This document shows, piece after piece, positions 54,162-64,000 of a stretch of DNA of 64,000 bases. How positions within the stretch are numbered: the stretch's first letter is position 1; the number at the start of each line of letters is the position of its first letter. The notes under the pieces are model-generated. The model saw nothing but the letters and a program-made list of their open reading frames with translations, was not told where the DNA came from and ran no database searches. The translations under genes and the position numbers were made by a program. The DNA comes from Nyssa sinensis (Eukaryota > Streptophyta > Magnoliopsida > Cornales > Nyssaceae), in the NCBI GenBank assembly GCA_008638375.1, contig VIRR01000544.1, positions 186,001 to 250,000 of the forward strand, read 5' to 3'.

Positions 54162-54299
54162 TCTTGCTCTGTTGGACGTCCTTGTGGCTAGGGTGTCCGA
54201 ATGGAGGAGGAGGATAACCTGATTGTTCTGCTGCTGGGGTTCATTTCGTCCGTCCCTCTATTTAGGCCTCTATTCTTGCCTCTTCTGTGGAGGTCTATC

Positions 54300-55925
54300 A
54301 TTGCGGGGGTTCTATCTCCCGTCCTATCGGACGAACTCTGCCAGTCGCCTTCTCCTTATAAGCTACTCGATCTCATGCTTTAGGGCTATACATCCGTCAG
54401 TCGTATGCCCGTGGTCTTTATGGAAGTCACAATACTTGTTTTGGCCCCTGTTGTTGGGGTTGCTCTTCAACGGCTCTGGCCACTTCAAGTTTTCACGTGC
54501 TCGGACCAGCCGAAGTATATAAGTCAATGAGGCATTCAGGGGAGTGAAAGTAACGAACCCTCTAAGACCAATATTGCTTGGAGCCCTAGGTGCCGTTTTT
54601 TTGTCAGGACTCCTCACCCTCTTCTTGGTAGCACTAGAGTCTTTCTTCGACTTATCTTTCTGGGCTTGCTCCTTAATCTTTTGGGAGGTGTTTTTGGCTT
54701 CCTCTAGATTTATATATTTCCTAGCATGCTTCATGAGAGCCGCTATGTCATCAGGAGGGCTCTTCGTTAGAGAGTCTCGAAAACCCTCTTGAGCAAGACC
54801 AGAGGTCAAGGCGGCTACCAGAAAGCTCGGGCTGCAATCTGTTATCTCAGTGAGTTTGGCATTGAAGCGAGCAATATATTCTCTAAGAGTTTCTCCTTTG
54901 GACTGCTTTATGTTTAGCAAGAACTTCGGGCCCTTTCTCAACCTTCTGCTAGTCATAAACCGGTCGAGGAATCTCCTACCGAGCACGTAGAAGCTGGCGA
55001 CTGAGCTTACAAGGAGGTGGTGGAACCATTTCAAAGCAATCCCTTTGAGGCTGGTGACAAATGTTCAGCACATAAAAGCGTCGGTGGCTTCGTGTAGCGC
55101 CATGGTGTGTTGGTAATGAGAGATATGGTCCCTTGGGTCGCTAGTCCCATCATAGAGAGTGAACTTCGGGATGACAAACTTCTTTGGTCGCTCATCAGCC
55201 ATGATAGTAGGGGTGAATGGTGTGGAGAGCCTTTTGAGTAGCCTGGAAAACTCGTCCTGCTCAGGAGGGATGTGAACTCCTCTCGTAACGGCAGTGTGGT
55301 CCATAGAGTCTAGGACCTCTTTGGCCCTTCGTGGGTCCCTAGGCGGTAGTGGTTACTGCGAATCTTGCCTTGTAGCTTCAGTGCCCATGTGGGTGGGATG
55401 ACCTCGGCCCATGGCTAGAAGATGACTTCGGTCTTCTTGTGTTGGAGGAACTGGAGCCGTTTGAGGTTGAAACTCTTGCGGCACTAGATTTTCTCCTGAA
55501 GCCACCGAGGTTGGAACCCTTATGGTGTTCCGGTAGTGGACGTCTGGGATAAAGGCTGGTATCCCCCTATCTGCGGTGGCCGACGGCTGGGGGTCTTTGC
55601 CAATGTGGGTGGTACCTTAGGGGTACACCGGCTGATCACTGGGAGTCTCTTCGTGGAATCCTCTGCCCATGGTGGCGGTAGGAGGCTGTGTCCTTGGACT
55701 AGCCGTATTGATGGGTGGATTTAAAGGGTTGGTTTCGTGGCTCTAGGCAAGCATCGCCAGAGTTTTGGAGATGGCTAAAAGTTTTTCCTGCATCAGCTCG
55801 TTCTGTCGCTTAACTTGGTCGAGCTATTGCTACATGGGATCAGGTGGCTGTCCCCTTCTTCTTTTGGCGGGAAGCCGGTTTGGAGGGTTTTGAGCATTCT
55901 TTCTTGGATGGAGATTAAGAGCCAT
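54300..55925 (-). pseudogene. Gag, Tat-3
   Basis: The start at 55925 reads MALNLHPRKNAQNPPNR. A Pro/Gln-rich N-terminus leads to the capsid: frame 55065-55304 (KKFVIPKFTLYDGTSDPRDH, HYQHTMALHEATDAFMC) and frame 54363-55034 (ALKWFHHLLVSS, FLDRFMTSRRLRKGPKFLLN, GETLREYIARFNAKLTEITD, MKHARKYINLEEAKNT). It ends with the zinc-finger-like KYCDFHKDHGHTTDGC, which keeps both cysteines and both flanking histidines. Few stops: this is the best preserved gag of the three. Confidence 0.88.
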
Positions 55926-56000
55926 AATCCTCCGTTAAGAAGAACTACAAGTTCGCTTGTAAAGACGGGAACTTTTGGCAAGAAACGATTGTCGTTCCCA

Positions 56001-56012
56001 CAGACGGCGCCA
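56001..56012 (-). other. Primer-binding site of Tat-3
   Basis: On the minus strand TGGCGCCGTCTG, continuing TGGGAACG, lies 3 bp after the 5' LTR. The TGGCGCCGT start fits a tRNA 3' end with CCA; the tRNA is not assigned. Confidence 0.65.
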
Positions 56013-56015
56013 AAC

Positions 56016-56538
56016 TGATGCTACACTTTTTCGATCAATGAGCTCCAATCTCCTACGCATGCCGAACACTCAAAGTGAAAGATCAGAGGGCCACCGGGTT
56101 GGCTCCAGTGGTTGCCGTTCCGATGATTAAGTCAATAAACTGTATTGAAAGAATTTAATTGAATGTAATTGAATCAGCATGAATGTAACAGCGTACCTTC
56201 GGGTTTTATTTATAGGCTTATGGATTTCTTTAGTTGATTAAGATTTGGAGTCGTAAAAAAGTAGAGATTTTGATCATCGGAGAATGGCAGTTATCAAGTT
56301 GAATACTGCGCTCCATGAATGACAGTTTCCTTGTTGAAAACTATTTCTTTATCCTTTGCTCGGTAGGATGTTTAAGGCGGCAATGAGATCGGAACCCTCT
56401 TCTATAAAGCTACCGAGCTGTAGGTGAGACTGTGGGTCGTGTGGGCTTCCTATCTGAGAGCTCTAGATGGCTGAGTTTTAATAGCTCTATAGTTACACGT
56501 ATCATATAGTAGCTGCTCTGTCGTTTTATGGTATATCA
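56016..56538 (-). repeat. Tat-3 5' LTR
   Basis: 523 bp, TGATGCTACAC to GGTATATCA on the plus strand, with the minus-strand TATA box at 56206-56214. It is longer and more diverged than the LTRs of Tat-1 and Tat-2, but its ends and TATA region align. Confidence 0.88.
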
Positions 56539-57013
56539 TATATATATATATATATGTATGTAAAAGAACGAAAATATTAATTCTAGAATCTATCAATAAA
56601 CGAGAGAATAATTCTTTAAAAAATGAACTAAATTTTATTAATGATGAATAATAATTCTACAAATTACATAATATATAATAAAATAAAAGTTATAATATGG
56701 CTTTGAAAAAAAAAAACAACATAGAAATCTTAATAGAAGAAGGAAATAACAAGAAAATTGAAAAAATTTGATAGTTTATTTAAATTTGAGATAAGCTCAA
56801 AACTGAAAAATAGATAAGAATAAGAAAAATTCTGCCACAAATGATATTCAAAACAAAGTTTCTTATGTGAAGTTAATTACAGAAAGCGGCCTAGCACATA
56901 GGGGGTTTTGAACCCTACTCTGTTTTTGATGGAATATGAGCATTTTTGGATATAGATATATTGAGCTTACTTTTGTCAAAATGTTTTCTTCAAGACATGT
57001 TTTATATCAATAT

Positions 57014-57067
<54 letters not shown>

Positions 57068-58063
57068 AAGTAGATGTTTAGAGTTGCATTTAAAATATTT
57101 TTATGCATTTTTAACACAAATAATTTTAAAATGTTGGCTAAATAATGAAGTACAATTCTTAATATAACTTTTAAAACTGAAAATCGCGTTGTCGATGGTG
57201 AAGTTGTGGAAACATGTGTTTGATATTCTAAATCGAGTTTTTTTATTATTATTTATATTTAAATGTTTGTTTTGATATTTTTAAAATATTATTTAAATAT
57301 TTTCAAGTTTAAATGTTTGCTTAAAAAAATATTAGTATGTAACTTTTTTCAAATTCATGTTTCAAAAAATATTAATTTTTTATTTATATAATACATTTCA
57401 TATTTATATTAACATTACGACATCGTTTAAATTTATTTTTAATATATTCATTTAAATATTTATAATTTAATTTAAATTATATTTTTTTTAAATTGTACCC
57501 TTTTACCGTTGATCTAAACTAACACTCCACACTCCAGTACATTTTTGTTACTTCTTGAACTACACAATTAATATTACAAAACGTAAGTCGGTGGTATCCA
57601 GTTTTTGCTTTTGAAATAATTATTAAGCAAAACCGTCACATCACATTCTCGTTAATCATCGGTTGAACGTGTAAAGTTGGTCATGAGTAGTTGGTGTGTG
57701 ATTAGTAAGCCTCTAGACAAATGGCCTTTATGTTGACAAGTCAAGGGCCCACAATCAGACTTTTTCTGAAATTGTTAAAAGGACATGCATAATGTGACGG
57801 TGGAAAATGGGGAACTGGACCAACTCCAAGTCCAAGCCAACTGGATTGGTCAATGGCATCTTCCTCACTCCACTAAGACATTGCAAGTTAGACCACGTAA
57901 ATGATGGCACCCACCTAAACCTTATCTGCACGAGAATGCAATTTGGGCTCAGCCGGACCCCATGACAAGGACTCAAATCCAAGCCCAAATAGTTGAGTCC
58001 AGGCTCAGCTCTGGCCCAGTTTATCAGACTTGCGGATATTCTATAAAAAATTATTAATTTATA
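56539..58063. other. AT-rich spacer with microsatellites
   Basis: It begins with TA repeats directly after the LTR (56539-56556) and contains a compound (CT)n-(AT)n microsatellite at about 57018-57066. Between 57600 and 58040 it is less AT-rich and has repeated CCAAG/CCAACT phrases, but no gene was recognised. Confidence 0.55.
57018..57066. repeat. Compound (CT)n-(AT)n microsatellite
   Basis: About 15 CT units run directly into about 9 AT units. Confidence 0.95.
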
Positions 58064-58543
58064 GGTAAATTATACTGATTTATTTTAAAATTTTTAACAA
58101 TTATAAAATTATTTTTTAAAATGACACTGATATCTTTTACTATTACTAACAAATTAAAAATACCTCTCTTCCAATCATTTTTTTTTCAAAATGAAAAAAA
58201 TTACCCTTTCATTAATTTTTGTACATTTTAAAAATTTTTTCTAACATTTTTTTTATTTTCAAATAAATACTAATTTAAATATTCTTTGGCTAAAAAAATA
58301 TAATTTATTTAGTTTAAATTTTTTTTATATAAAATAAAAAACTTATTTAAAATTTTTTTGAAAATTTGATAACAATTGAAAAAATACAAAAAAAAAAAAT
58401 GGGTGTTTATAGTTTGTCAATAAAAATAAAAAAGTCGGTGTCATTTTAAAAATTATAAGAAAATTTTTTATAATTGTCAAAAAAATTTCAAAAAAAGTCT
58501 TTATAATTATCAAAAATTTCAAGAAAATCTTGGTAAAAAATTA
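58064..58543. mobile_element. Fold-back (MITE-like) element, copy B
   Basis: It starts GGTAAATTATACTGATTTA and shows AATGACACTGATATC on the left; on the right are TCGGTGTCATTTT and TAATTGTCAAAAA. Order and wording match the element at 20960-21483, with more decay at the right end, which also carries a small internal duplication (TATAATTRTCAAAAA). Confidence 0.55.
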
Positions 58544-58779
58544 ACAGGAAAAAATGATTCACAAAGAGAATCCGCCAACTTTTTGTGCTTGCGTAAGTAC
58601 AATAAAATGGCTCTAGCATTATGGTTTCTATTAGTTATTGACATTTTCAAGCGTGTGTGGTTCCAAATCTGCAGGCCAACCCATTTCCAGAGTGGTTCTA
58701 CAGTGAAAATGACATAAGTTGTTAAAAATTAAGAATGGGTTGACTATTGGGCAGTATGTATCTAGATAAATATTAGATA

Positions 58780-59062
58780 TTAGTCTCCAGACTGAAGATA
58801 TTTTTAATGTTTTTAATATTTTATATTATTTTTTTATTTTAATATTATATATTATTGTTAACGAGTCACATCTTATTATATTATAACTTGTGTCTCTTTT
58901 ATATCATAATAAAATTACAGTAATTATAAATATAATCTTATTTTAACCTGAATCAAGTAAATTTTTGTAGTTTTATATATGCGTGTGATTTTAATTTTTT
59001 TTTATTTCCTTATTTATTTTTATGTTTTATCAATTTTAATTAAGTGATTATATTTTTAACAT
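58780..59062 (+). repeat. Decayed LTR-end (copia-like U5) remnant, copy B
   Basis: Colinear with 1140-1432, including ATCATAATAAAATTACAGTA, GCGTGTGATTTTAA and TCAATTTTAATTAAGTGATT. No primer-binding site follows, so it may be a truncated solo LTR. Confidence 0.45.
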
Positions 59063-59218
59063 TGACTTAGAGTGGTTGGCTAACCTAAACCATGCTGTGA
59101 AATTGAATGATGAAATGTAATCTAGCATCTAGCTTGTTGGCCCAAAAAAGCAGTTAGAAAATGTGCTTTTTCTTAAGGACCATGTGTGTATTCAATACAA
59201 ACATTTGAAAGTGTATAT

Positions 59219-59621
59219 TGTTAGAGTTCTATTTACAGTGACCCTCTTGTCTATCAAGTTTTGATAAGATTTCATCTGTTAGGAAGTTTAAATTTAAATT
59301 TAAATTTAAATTAGGAGATTAAGAGTTTCTTTTGAACAACTAGTAATGGATGAGCCCTATCCTATTCCTTGATGGGAGGAATAGTTCAAGTCTAACTCTG
59401 TTAGAGGGTCCCTAGCCTAGCTTATAAATAGAGGGTCTATGTACACCATCAGTACTGCAATCAAAGGGCATAAGCCAGAAGATTCTCTTCCTACTCAAAT
59501 TTTTCTTTCTTTTCAAGTGGGTTTTCTTTTAGGCTTTTGCTCGTTCTTGAATCACCATGGCAGGAGTTATGCAATTTATTATTTCCACTACTGTCTATTA
59601 TGTATTTTAATTATTCTTACA
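59219..59621 (+). repeat. Copia 5' LTR
   Basis: 403 bp from TGTTAGAGTTC to ATTCTTACA, with a TATA box (TATAAATA) at 59423-59430 and a (TTTAAA)-type run at 59286-59312. The ends are set by TG...CA and by the primer-binding site two bases later. The 3' LTR is outside the window, so the pair cannot be checked. Confidence 0.75.
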
Positions 59622-59623
59622 TA

Positions 59624-59636
59624 TGGTATCAGAGTC
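59624..59636 (+). other. Copia primer-binding site (initiator Met tRNA)
   Basis: TGGTATCAGAGTC is complementary to the 3' end of plant initiator methionine tRNA (usual form TGGTATCAGAGC), two bases after the LTR. Confidence 0.85.
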
Positions 59637-60860
59637 ACCTTCATGCCTGTTGATTCAGTTTTTGAGATATACGTATTTTCTCGTTTGAGCATGAAAATTT
59701 AATATTATTGTGTTTTCTTTGGGAGATCAAATTTGGTTTGATATGAGAAATTTTATGACCTTTTTGTTGTGGGAGTGTGGATACTTACAGTCTAAGGCGG
59801 TTCTGTCTAGGAGATTGGAACTTAAGCAGGACCATCATGACCCTCCAATCTTTCGTAAGAACCTTGAAGTTCTGTTTAGGAAAGACGAATCTTTCCTAGG
59901 AACTTACTTAGTAGTACTATTCATTTTTACGGTAAAATTCATCAAGGCATTGACCAACACTATTTATTAAAACAAAAAACATGTGATAAAGCCTTTACTT
60001 TTGGTCTTCTAACAATTTTGGCCTTCTTAGGCCTTTAACGACTTATTAGGCCTTTTGGCCTTTTAAACTTTCTTGGCCTTATTAGGCATTTGGCTTTTAA
60101 GAAAGATTTGCCCTTATTAAAAGGCACCCTATAAAGGTCAGCTTTCGGAATGGGCTATATATTCAGTAAGTATTATTAATTCACACAAAACAAGTTTGAC
60201 CAGCCCAATTTAAAGGAATAAAATATTATTTTTTTAAATAATATTTTATTATTTAAAAAAAAAAAGGTTTTATTCCTGGGCTTGTTTTTGGATTGTTTGT
60301 TCATTGTATTAATTTTTGGTGGATCAATATATATTGTTTTTCCTATGGTAAGATGCTAGAGGTTATGATTATTTGAAATATTTTGAGAGCAGCCAAAGCA
60401 TCCTTATCTATTGAAAAATAATCGTATAAGGCCCGATTATAGGAATATTTTGGGAGTAGCCAAAGCATCCTAATTTATAATGATAATCACATAAAGTTTT
60501 AACTTCATAAAAATATATTAGCATCTGTGTTGTGATTAAATCATTATTTTTGTGACCCGGCCCCAAAGGGAGGTTATTATTTTGTGGTTTAATTAGAATA
60601 AGATAGATGGTTTCGTGTTGGTGGTAGATTTTCTTATGCCTAAAGGTATGGAGAATTTATTCATTAACATTGAATTATTCTAATCTTATTATTTAGATAT
60701 TTAGTAAATTTTTATGTGATGCAACCACTATTTATAGTTGGTTAAAATTTACTAGGTTAAATTGACATTGGTTGATTTAAATAAAGTTAAAATTCATAGC
60801 ATTAAAGTGTTTCTTAGTTATTGCAGCTTTAACATTTGCCACTTCACCTTTTTATGATAT
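59637..60860 (+). other. Copia 5' leader, no coding domain seen
   Basis: About 1.2 kb between primer-binding site and gag. It contains repeated AGGCCTTT/GGCCTT phrases (60005-60120) and a duplicated block with AGCCAAAGCATCCT (60389 and 60458). No protein domain recognised. Confidence 0.55.
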
Positions 60861-60873
60861 TATTCATATTCTG

Positions 60874-61640
60874 ATGTTAAATGGTGATAATTTCTCTAAC
60901 TGGAATGAAAATATTCTTCTAAAATTGGGGTGCTTAGAGCTTGATATGGCGCTCCGTGTGGACGAACCACCCGCCCTCACTAAATCAAGTACGCCAGCAC
61001 AGATTTCTAAAAATGAACGGTGGGAGCGATCTAATCGCTTGTGTTTGTTGTTCATGAAATCTCACATCAACAAGAGCATTTGGGGTTCTATCCCTGAAAT
61101 TGATAAGGCTAAAGCATTCCTGAAGGTTGTTGAGGAACAATTCGTTCGCTCCAACGAGGCTTTAGCCAACACCCTAATGAAGAAACTATCAAGTAAGACT
61201 TTTGATAGTACTAAAGGTGTGCGTGAGCACATTATGCCAATAAGGGACATGGTAGCTCAACTTAAGTCCCTAAAGATGGAGATCTCTGAGTCATTCTTGG
61301 TACATTTCATTCTAAATTCTCTCCCTTATTAATATAGTCCTTTCAAAATCTCTTACAATACACATAAGGATGAATGGCCAGTTAATGAATTATTGACCAT
61401 GTGTGTTCAAGAAGAGGAGAGATTGAAAAATGAGAGGCCTGAAAGTGTTCATGTGGCCACTCATACTAATGGAAAGACCAAAAAAGGCAAGGATGCCCAA
61501 CTGCATAAGCACAAGGTGTCATTTAAGAAAAATGGTAATAACGATTCTTGTTTCTTCTGTAAAAAGAAAGAACATATGAAGAAAGATTGCCAGAAGTTTA
61601 AGAGATGGCTCGAAAAGAAAGATAATCTCCTATCTCTTGT
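60874..61640 (+). pseudogene. Copia Gag
   Basis: It starts MLNGDNFSNWNENILLKLG, the usual copia Gag opening (L-G-x-N-Y/F-x-x-W). Then come EQFVRSNEALANTLMKKLSS and VREHIMPIRDMVAQLKSLKM of the UBN2-type gag domain. A stop at 61330 (after LNSLPY) interrupts it. The second frame has TMCVQEEERLKNERPESVH, a basic stretch, and the zinc knuckle CFFCKKKEHMKKDC (C-x2-C-x4-H-x4-C). Gag packages the element RNA in cytoplasmic particles. Confidence 0.9.
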
Positions 61641-61990
61641 GTGTCATGAATCATTTTTTGTAGAAACTCCCCGAAACACATGGTGGATTGATTCTGGTTC
61701 TACGATCCATATTGTTAATACCATGTAGGGATTTCTCAAAACAAGAAGCCGAAACCAAGTGAACAATATGTCTATTCAGGAAATAAGATGCGTTCACAAG
61801 TGGAGGTTTTTGGGATCTTTAGATTATTTTTAAAATCTGGTCTTGTTTTAGACCTTGAAAATGTATTTTTTATTCCTAATTTTTCTAGAAATTTGGTTTC
61901 AGTTTCAAAGTTGACTCAAATTGACTTTGAGTTTAGATTTATTAATTCCACTTTCAGCATTTTTAAGAATAATGTTTATATTGGTGGTGG
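61641..61990 (+). pseudogene. Copia protease
   Basis: NTWWIDSGSTIHIVNTM carries the D-S-G active-site motif typical of copia protease. A stop follows at 61726 and the frame shifts; the rest (61788 on) has GLVLDLENVFFIPNFSRNLV and SVSKLTQIDF, the conserved protease end. Confidence 0.88.
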
Positions 61991-63180
61991 AATAAAATTT
62001 GATAGTTTATTTAAATTTGACTTGGATCCCAATTTTGAGAATAATTATTTATCCTTGCATATTGATGTTGGTATTAAACGAAACATCATAAATGAGAACT
62101 CATCCATGTTGTGGCATAGAAGATTGGAACATATCCCCATAAAGAGAATTAAAAGGTTGTGAATGATGGAGTCTTACAAACTCTTGATTTTACTAACTTT
62201 AAGACTTATGTGGACTGTATAAAAGGAAAGCAGACTAACAAGACCACTAAAGGTGCCACAAGGAGTTCGAGTCTTTTAGAAATCATACAACTGATATCTG
62301 TGGACCTTTTCCTACTCCCTGCCTAAATGGTCAAAGATATTTTATCTTATTCATTGATGACCATACAAGGTATATGTATCTCTACCTTCTAAATGAAAAG
62401 GCTAAAGCACTAGATGCTTTCAAAACCTATAAAGTTGAATAGAGAAACAAAAGGAAAATAAAATCAAGATCGTAAGATCTGATAGGGGAGTTGAGTATTA
62501 TGGTAGGTATATAGAAAAGGGAGAAATGATGGGTCCATTTTCAAAATTTCTCGAAGAAGAGGGCATTATTGCACAATACATAATACCCGGCACACCATAA
62601 CAAAACGGTGTAGCTGAAAGGAGGAATCGCATGCTTATGGACATGGTAAGAAGCATGATTAGTAATTCTGAATTGTCATTATTCTTGTGGAGTGAACCCT
62701 TGAAAACCGCTGTGTATATCTTGAATAAAGTTCCATCCAAGGCTGTCTCTAAGACACATTTTGAGTTATGGACTGGACGAAAACCAAGTTTGAATCATTT
62801 ACACGTATGGGGTTGTCCTATTGAAGTGAGGATTTATAATTCTCACATAAAGAAATTGGACCCAAGAACAATAAGTGGTTTCTTCATTGGCTATCCGGTA
62901 AACTCCAAAGGTTTCAAGTTTTATTGTCTTTCAAATAGTCCTAAAATTGTTGAGAGCAGAAATGCCAAATTCCTTGAGGATGTTGAACCTAGTGGGAGTG
63001 CTTATCCTCGTAAGTTACAATTTGAGGAAGCACAAGAGCAAACTAAAAATCCTTCATATGAAGGACGTATGATTATGCTAAGAGAAGATCAAATTGATTA
63101 CTCTGAACAACAATCATTTCAAGAACAGTCTACTCATGAAGAAAAGGTTCAAGCAGAATCCACTCCTAGTTTACAAACTA
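61991..63180 (+). pseudogene. Copia integrase
   Basis: The zinc domain opens with MLWHRRLEHIPIKRIKRL and is cut by a stop. The core is visible in pieces: VDLFGPFPTP-like with shifts near 62300, FIDDHTRYMYLYLL (62350), KIVRSDRGVEYYGR (catalytic Asp, 62466), IIPGTP-QNGVAERRNRMLMD (catalytic Glu, with a stop for the usual Gln). The frame 62631-63623 continues SNHLHVWGCPIEVRIY and ISGFFIGYPVNSKGFKFY. Many stops in the first half. Confidence 0.87.
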
Positions 63181-64000
63181 CAAAGGAAGTAGTATTAAGG
63201 AGATCCTCAAGAGTAAGGAGACCAACAATTTCTAATGACTATATAGTTTACCTTCAAGAATCTGACTTTGATGTTGGACCTAAGGAAGATCCAAGCTCGT
63301 TTTCAGAGGCCATGAGTGGAGATAATTCCACATATTGGTATGATGCCATGAAAGATGAGATGGAATCCATGGCTAAAAATCAAATCTGGGATCTCGTTGA
63401 CTTACCTAATGGAGCTGTAGCCATTGACTACAAATGGGTTTATAAAACCAAAAGGGATTCTTATGCTAATGTTAAACGACGTAAAGCTAGACTTGTAGCT
63501 AAAGGATTTACTCAAAATAAAGGTATTAACTACCATGGAACTTTCTTTCTAGTTTCTAAAAAGGATTCATTCAGAATAGTCACGGCATTAGTAGCTCATT
63601 TTGATCAGTGTTACATCAGATGAATGTGAAAACAATATTTTTAAATGAAGATCTTGAAGAGGAGATATATATGTTACAACTTGAGGGTTTTAAAGAAAAC
63701 AGTTAGAGAGTTTGCAAATTAAAGAAATCCATATATGGACTTAAACTGGCCTCCTGCCAGTGGTATATAAAGTTTCACAAGGTTATTAACTCATTTGGAT
63801 TTATTGAGAACCTTGTTGATTAGTGCATATACCTTAAGATCAGTGGGAGTAAATTCATTTTCTTAGTCTTATATGTAGATGATATTTTGCTTGCAAGCAG
63901 TGATTTAGGCTTGCTTTATGACACCAAGCAGTTTTTTTCTCAAAACTTTGAAATGAAGGATTTAGGTGAAGCCTCTTATGTCATTGGCATAGAGATTCAC
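63181..64000 (+). pseudogene. Copia reverse transcriptase, incomplete at window end
   Basis: SFSEAMSGDNSTYWYDAMKD, ESMAKNQIWDLVDLPNGA, YKWVYKTKRDSY and RRKARLVAKGFTQNKGINYH are standard copia reverse-transcriptase motifs. A frameshift near 63620 precedes MNVKTIFLNEDLEEEIYM, then KKSIYGLKLASCQWY and LYVDDILLAS, with the YVDD catalytic motif near 63880. It runs off the window in DLGEASYVIGIEIH. RNase H would lie beyond. Confidence 0.92.

Larger units (their letters stand above)
47224..56538 (-). mobile_element. Tat-3: Ty3/gypsy Tat-type element lacking its 3' LTR, inactive
   Basis: Minus-strand order: 5' LTR (56016-56538), primer-binding site, gag, protease, reverse transcriptase, RNase H, integrase, tandem repeats, antisense ORF. 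The left side ends inside the antisense ORF (about 47224), so the 3' LTR is missing. No large insertion interrupts it, and longer frames survive than in Tat-1 and Tat-2 (for example 223 residues of gag). It differs from the other two more than they differ from each other by eye (60-bp rather than 63-64-bp repeats, 523-bp LTR), so it may be a separate subfamily. Confidence 0.88.
59219..64000 (+). mobile_element. Ty1/copia element, 5' LTR to reverse transcriptase, cut by the window end
   Basis: The 5' LTR (59219-59621) and a primer-binding site are followed by a 1.2-kb leader, then gag, protease, integrase and reverse transcriptase in the copia order (integrase before reverse transcriptase). 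The 3' LTR lies beyond the window. Stops and frameshifts occur in gag, integrase and reverse transcriptase, so it is inactive, although long frames (330 residues at 62631-63623) suggest moderate age. Confidence 0.92.

Overview
This is a 64 kb piece of a plant nuclear genome, most likely a eudicot. The base composition is AT-rich. It holds one intron-containing gene for a plant type-1 lipoxygenase in a sea of nested Ty3/gypsy and Ty1/copia retrotransposons, MITE-like fold-backs and microsatellites. No bacterial, organellar or CRISPR features were seen, and no tRNA or rRNA gene was recognised.

Layout. 1-2175: AT-rich spacer with a decayed LTR-end repeat and one copy of a small inverted-repeat element. 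2181-20395: a complete but dead Ty3/gypsy element of the Tat type on the minus strand (Tat-1), bounded by two LTRs and an exact 5-bp target duplication (ATTCT). Its integrase is split by an 8.1-kb insertion (6520-14596): a long gypsy-type LTR that itself carries a 1.5-kb insert between ~240-bp direct duplications and a 1.9-kb non-autonomous gypsy element (9711-11646). 20401-25109: spacer with several fold-back elements. About 25110-37601: a second Tat element (Tat-2, minus strand), lacking its left LTR and carrying a 3.5-kb solo LTR (32206-35707, perfect TSD TCGGG) in gag. 37602-45130: the lipoxygenase gene with promoter, nine exons and poly(A) signal. 45200-46080: scraps of a gypsy reverse transcriptase and a LINE. 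About 47224-56538: a third Tat element (Tat-3, minus strand), also lacking its left end. 56539-59218: spacer. 59219-64000: the 5' LTR and most of a decayed Ty1/copia element (plus strand), cut by the window edge.

The only gene that looks functional is the lipoxygenase. Nine exons joined at GT-AG borders give an uninterrupted 860-residue protein with all five iron ligands, the Thr-Val pair of 9-lipoxygenases, and no plastid transit peptide. Its first intron holds four tandem copies of a ~175-bp MITE-like sequence.

The most unusual content is in the three Tat elements. Each has, between pol and the 3' LTR, (a) a block of 60-64-bp tandem repeats and (b) a long ORF on the strand opposite gag-pol, interrupted by a short intron at the same place in all three copies. 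In Tat-1 a plus-strand TATA box lies upstream of it. This matches accessory antisense ORFs known from Tat-lineage elements. All three copies are broken by stops. Family and lineage names come from recognising motifs by eye; no database search was run.
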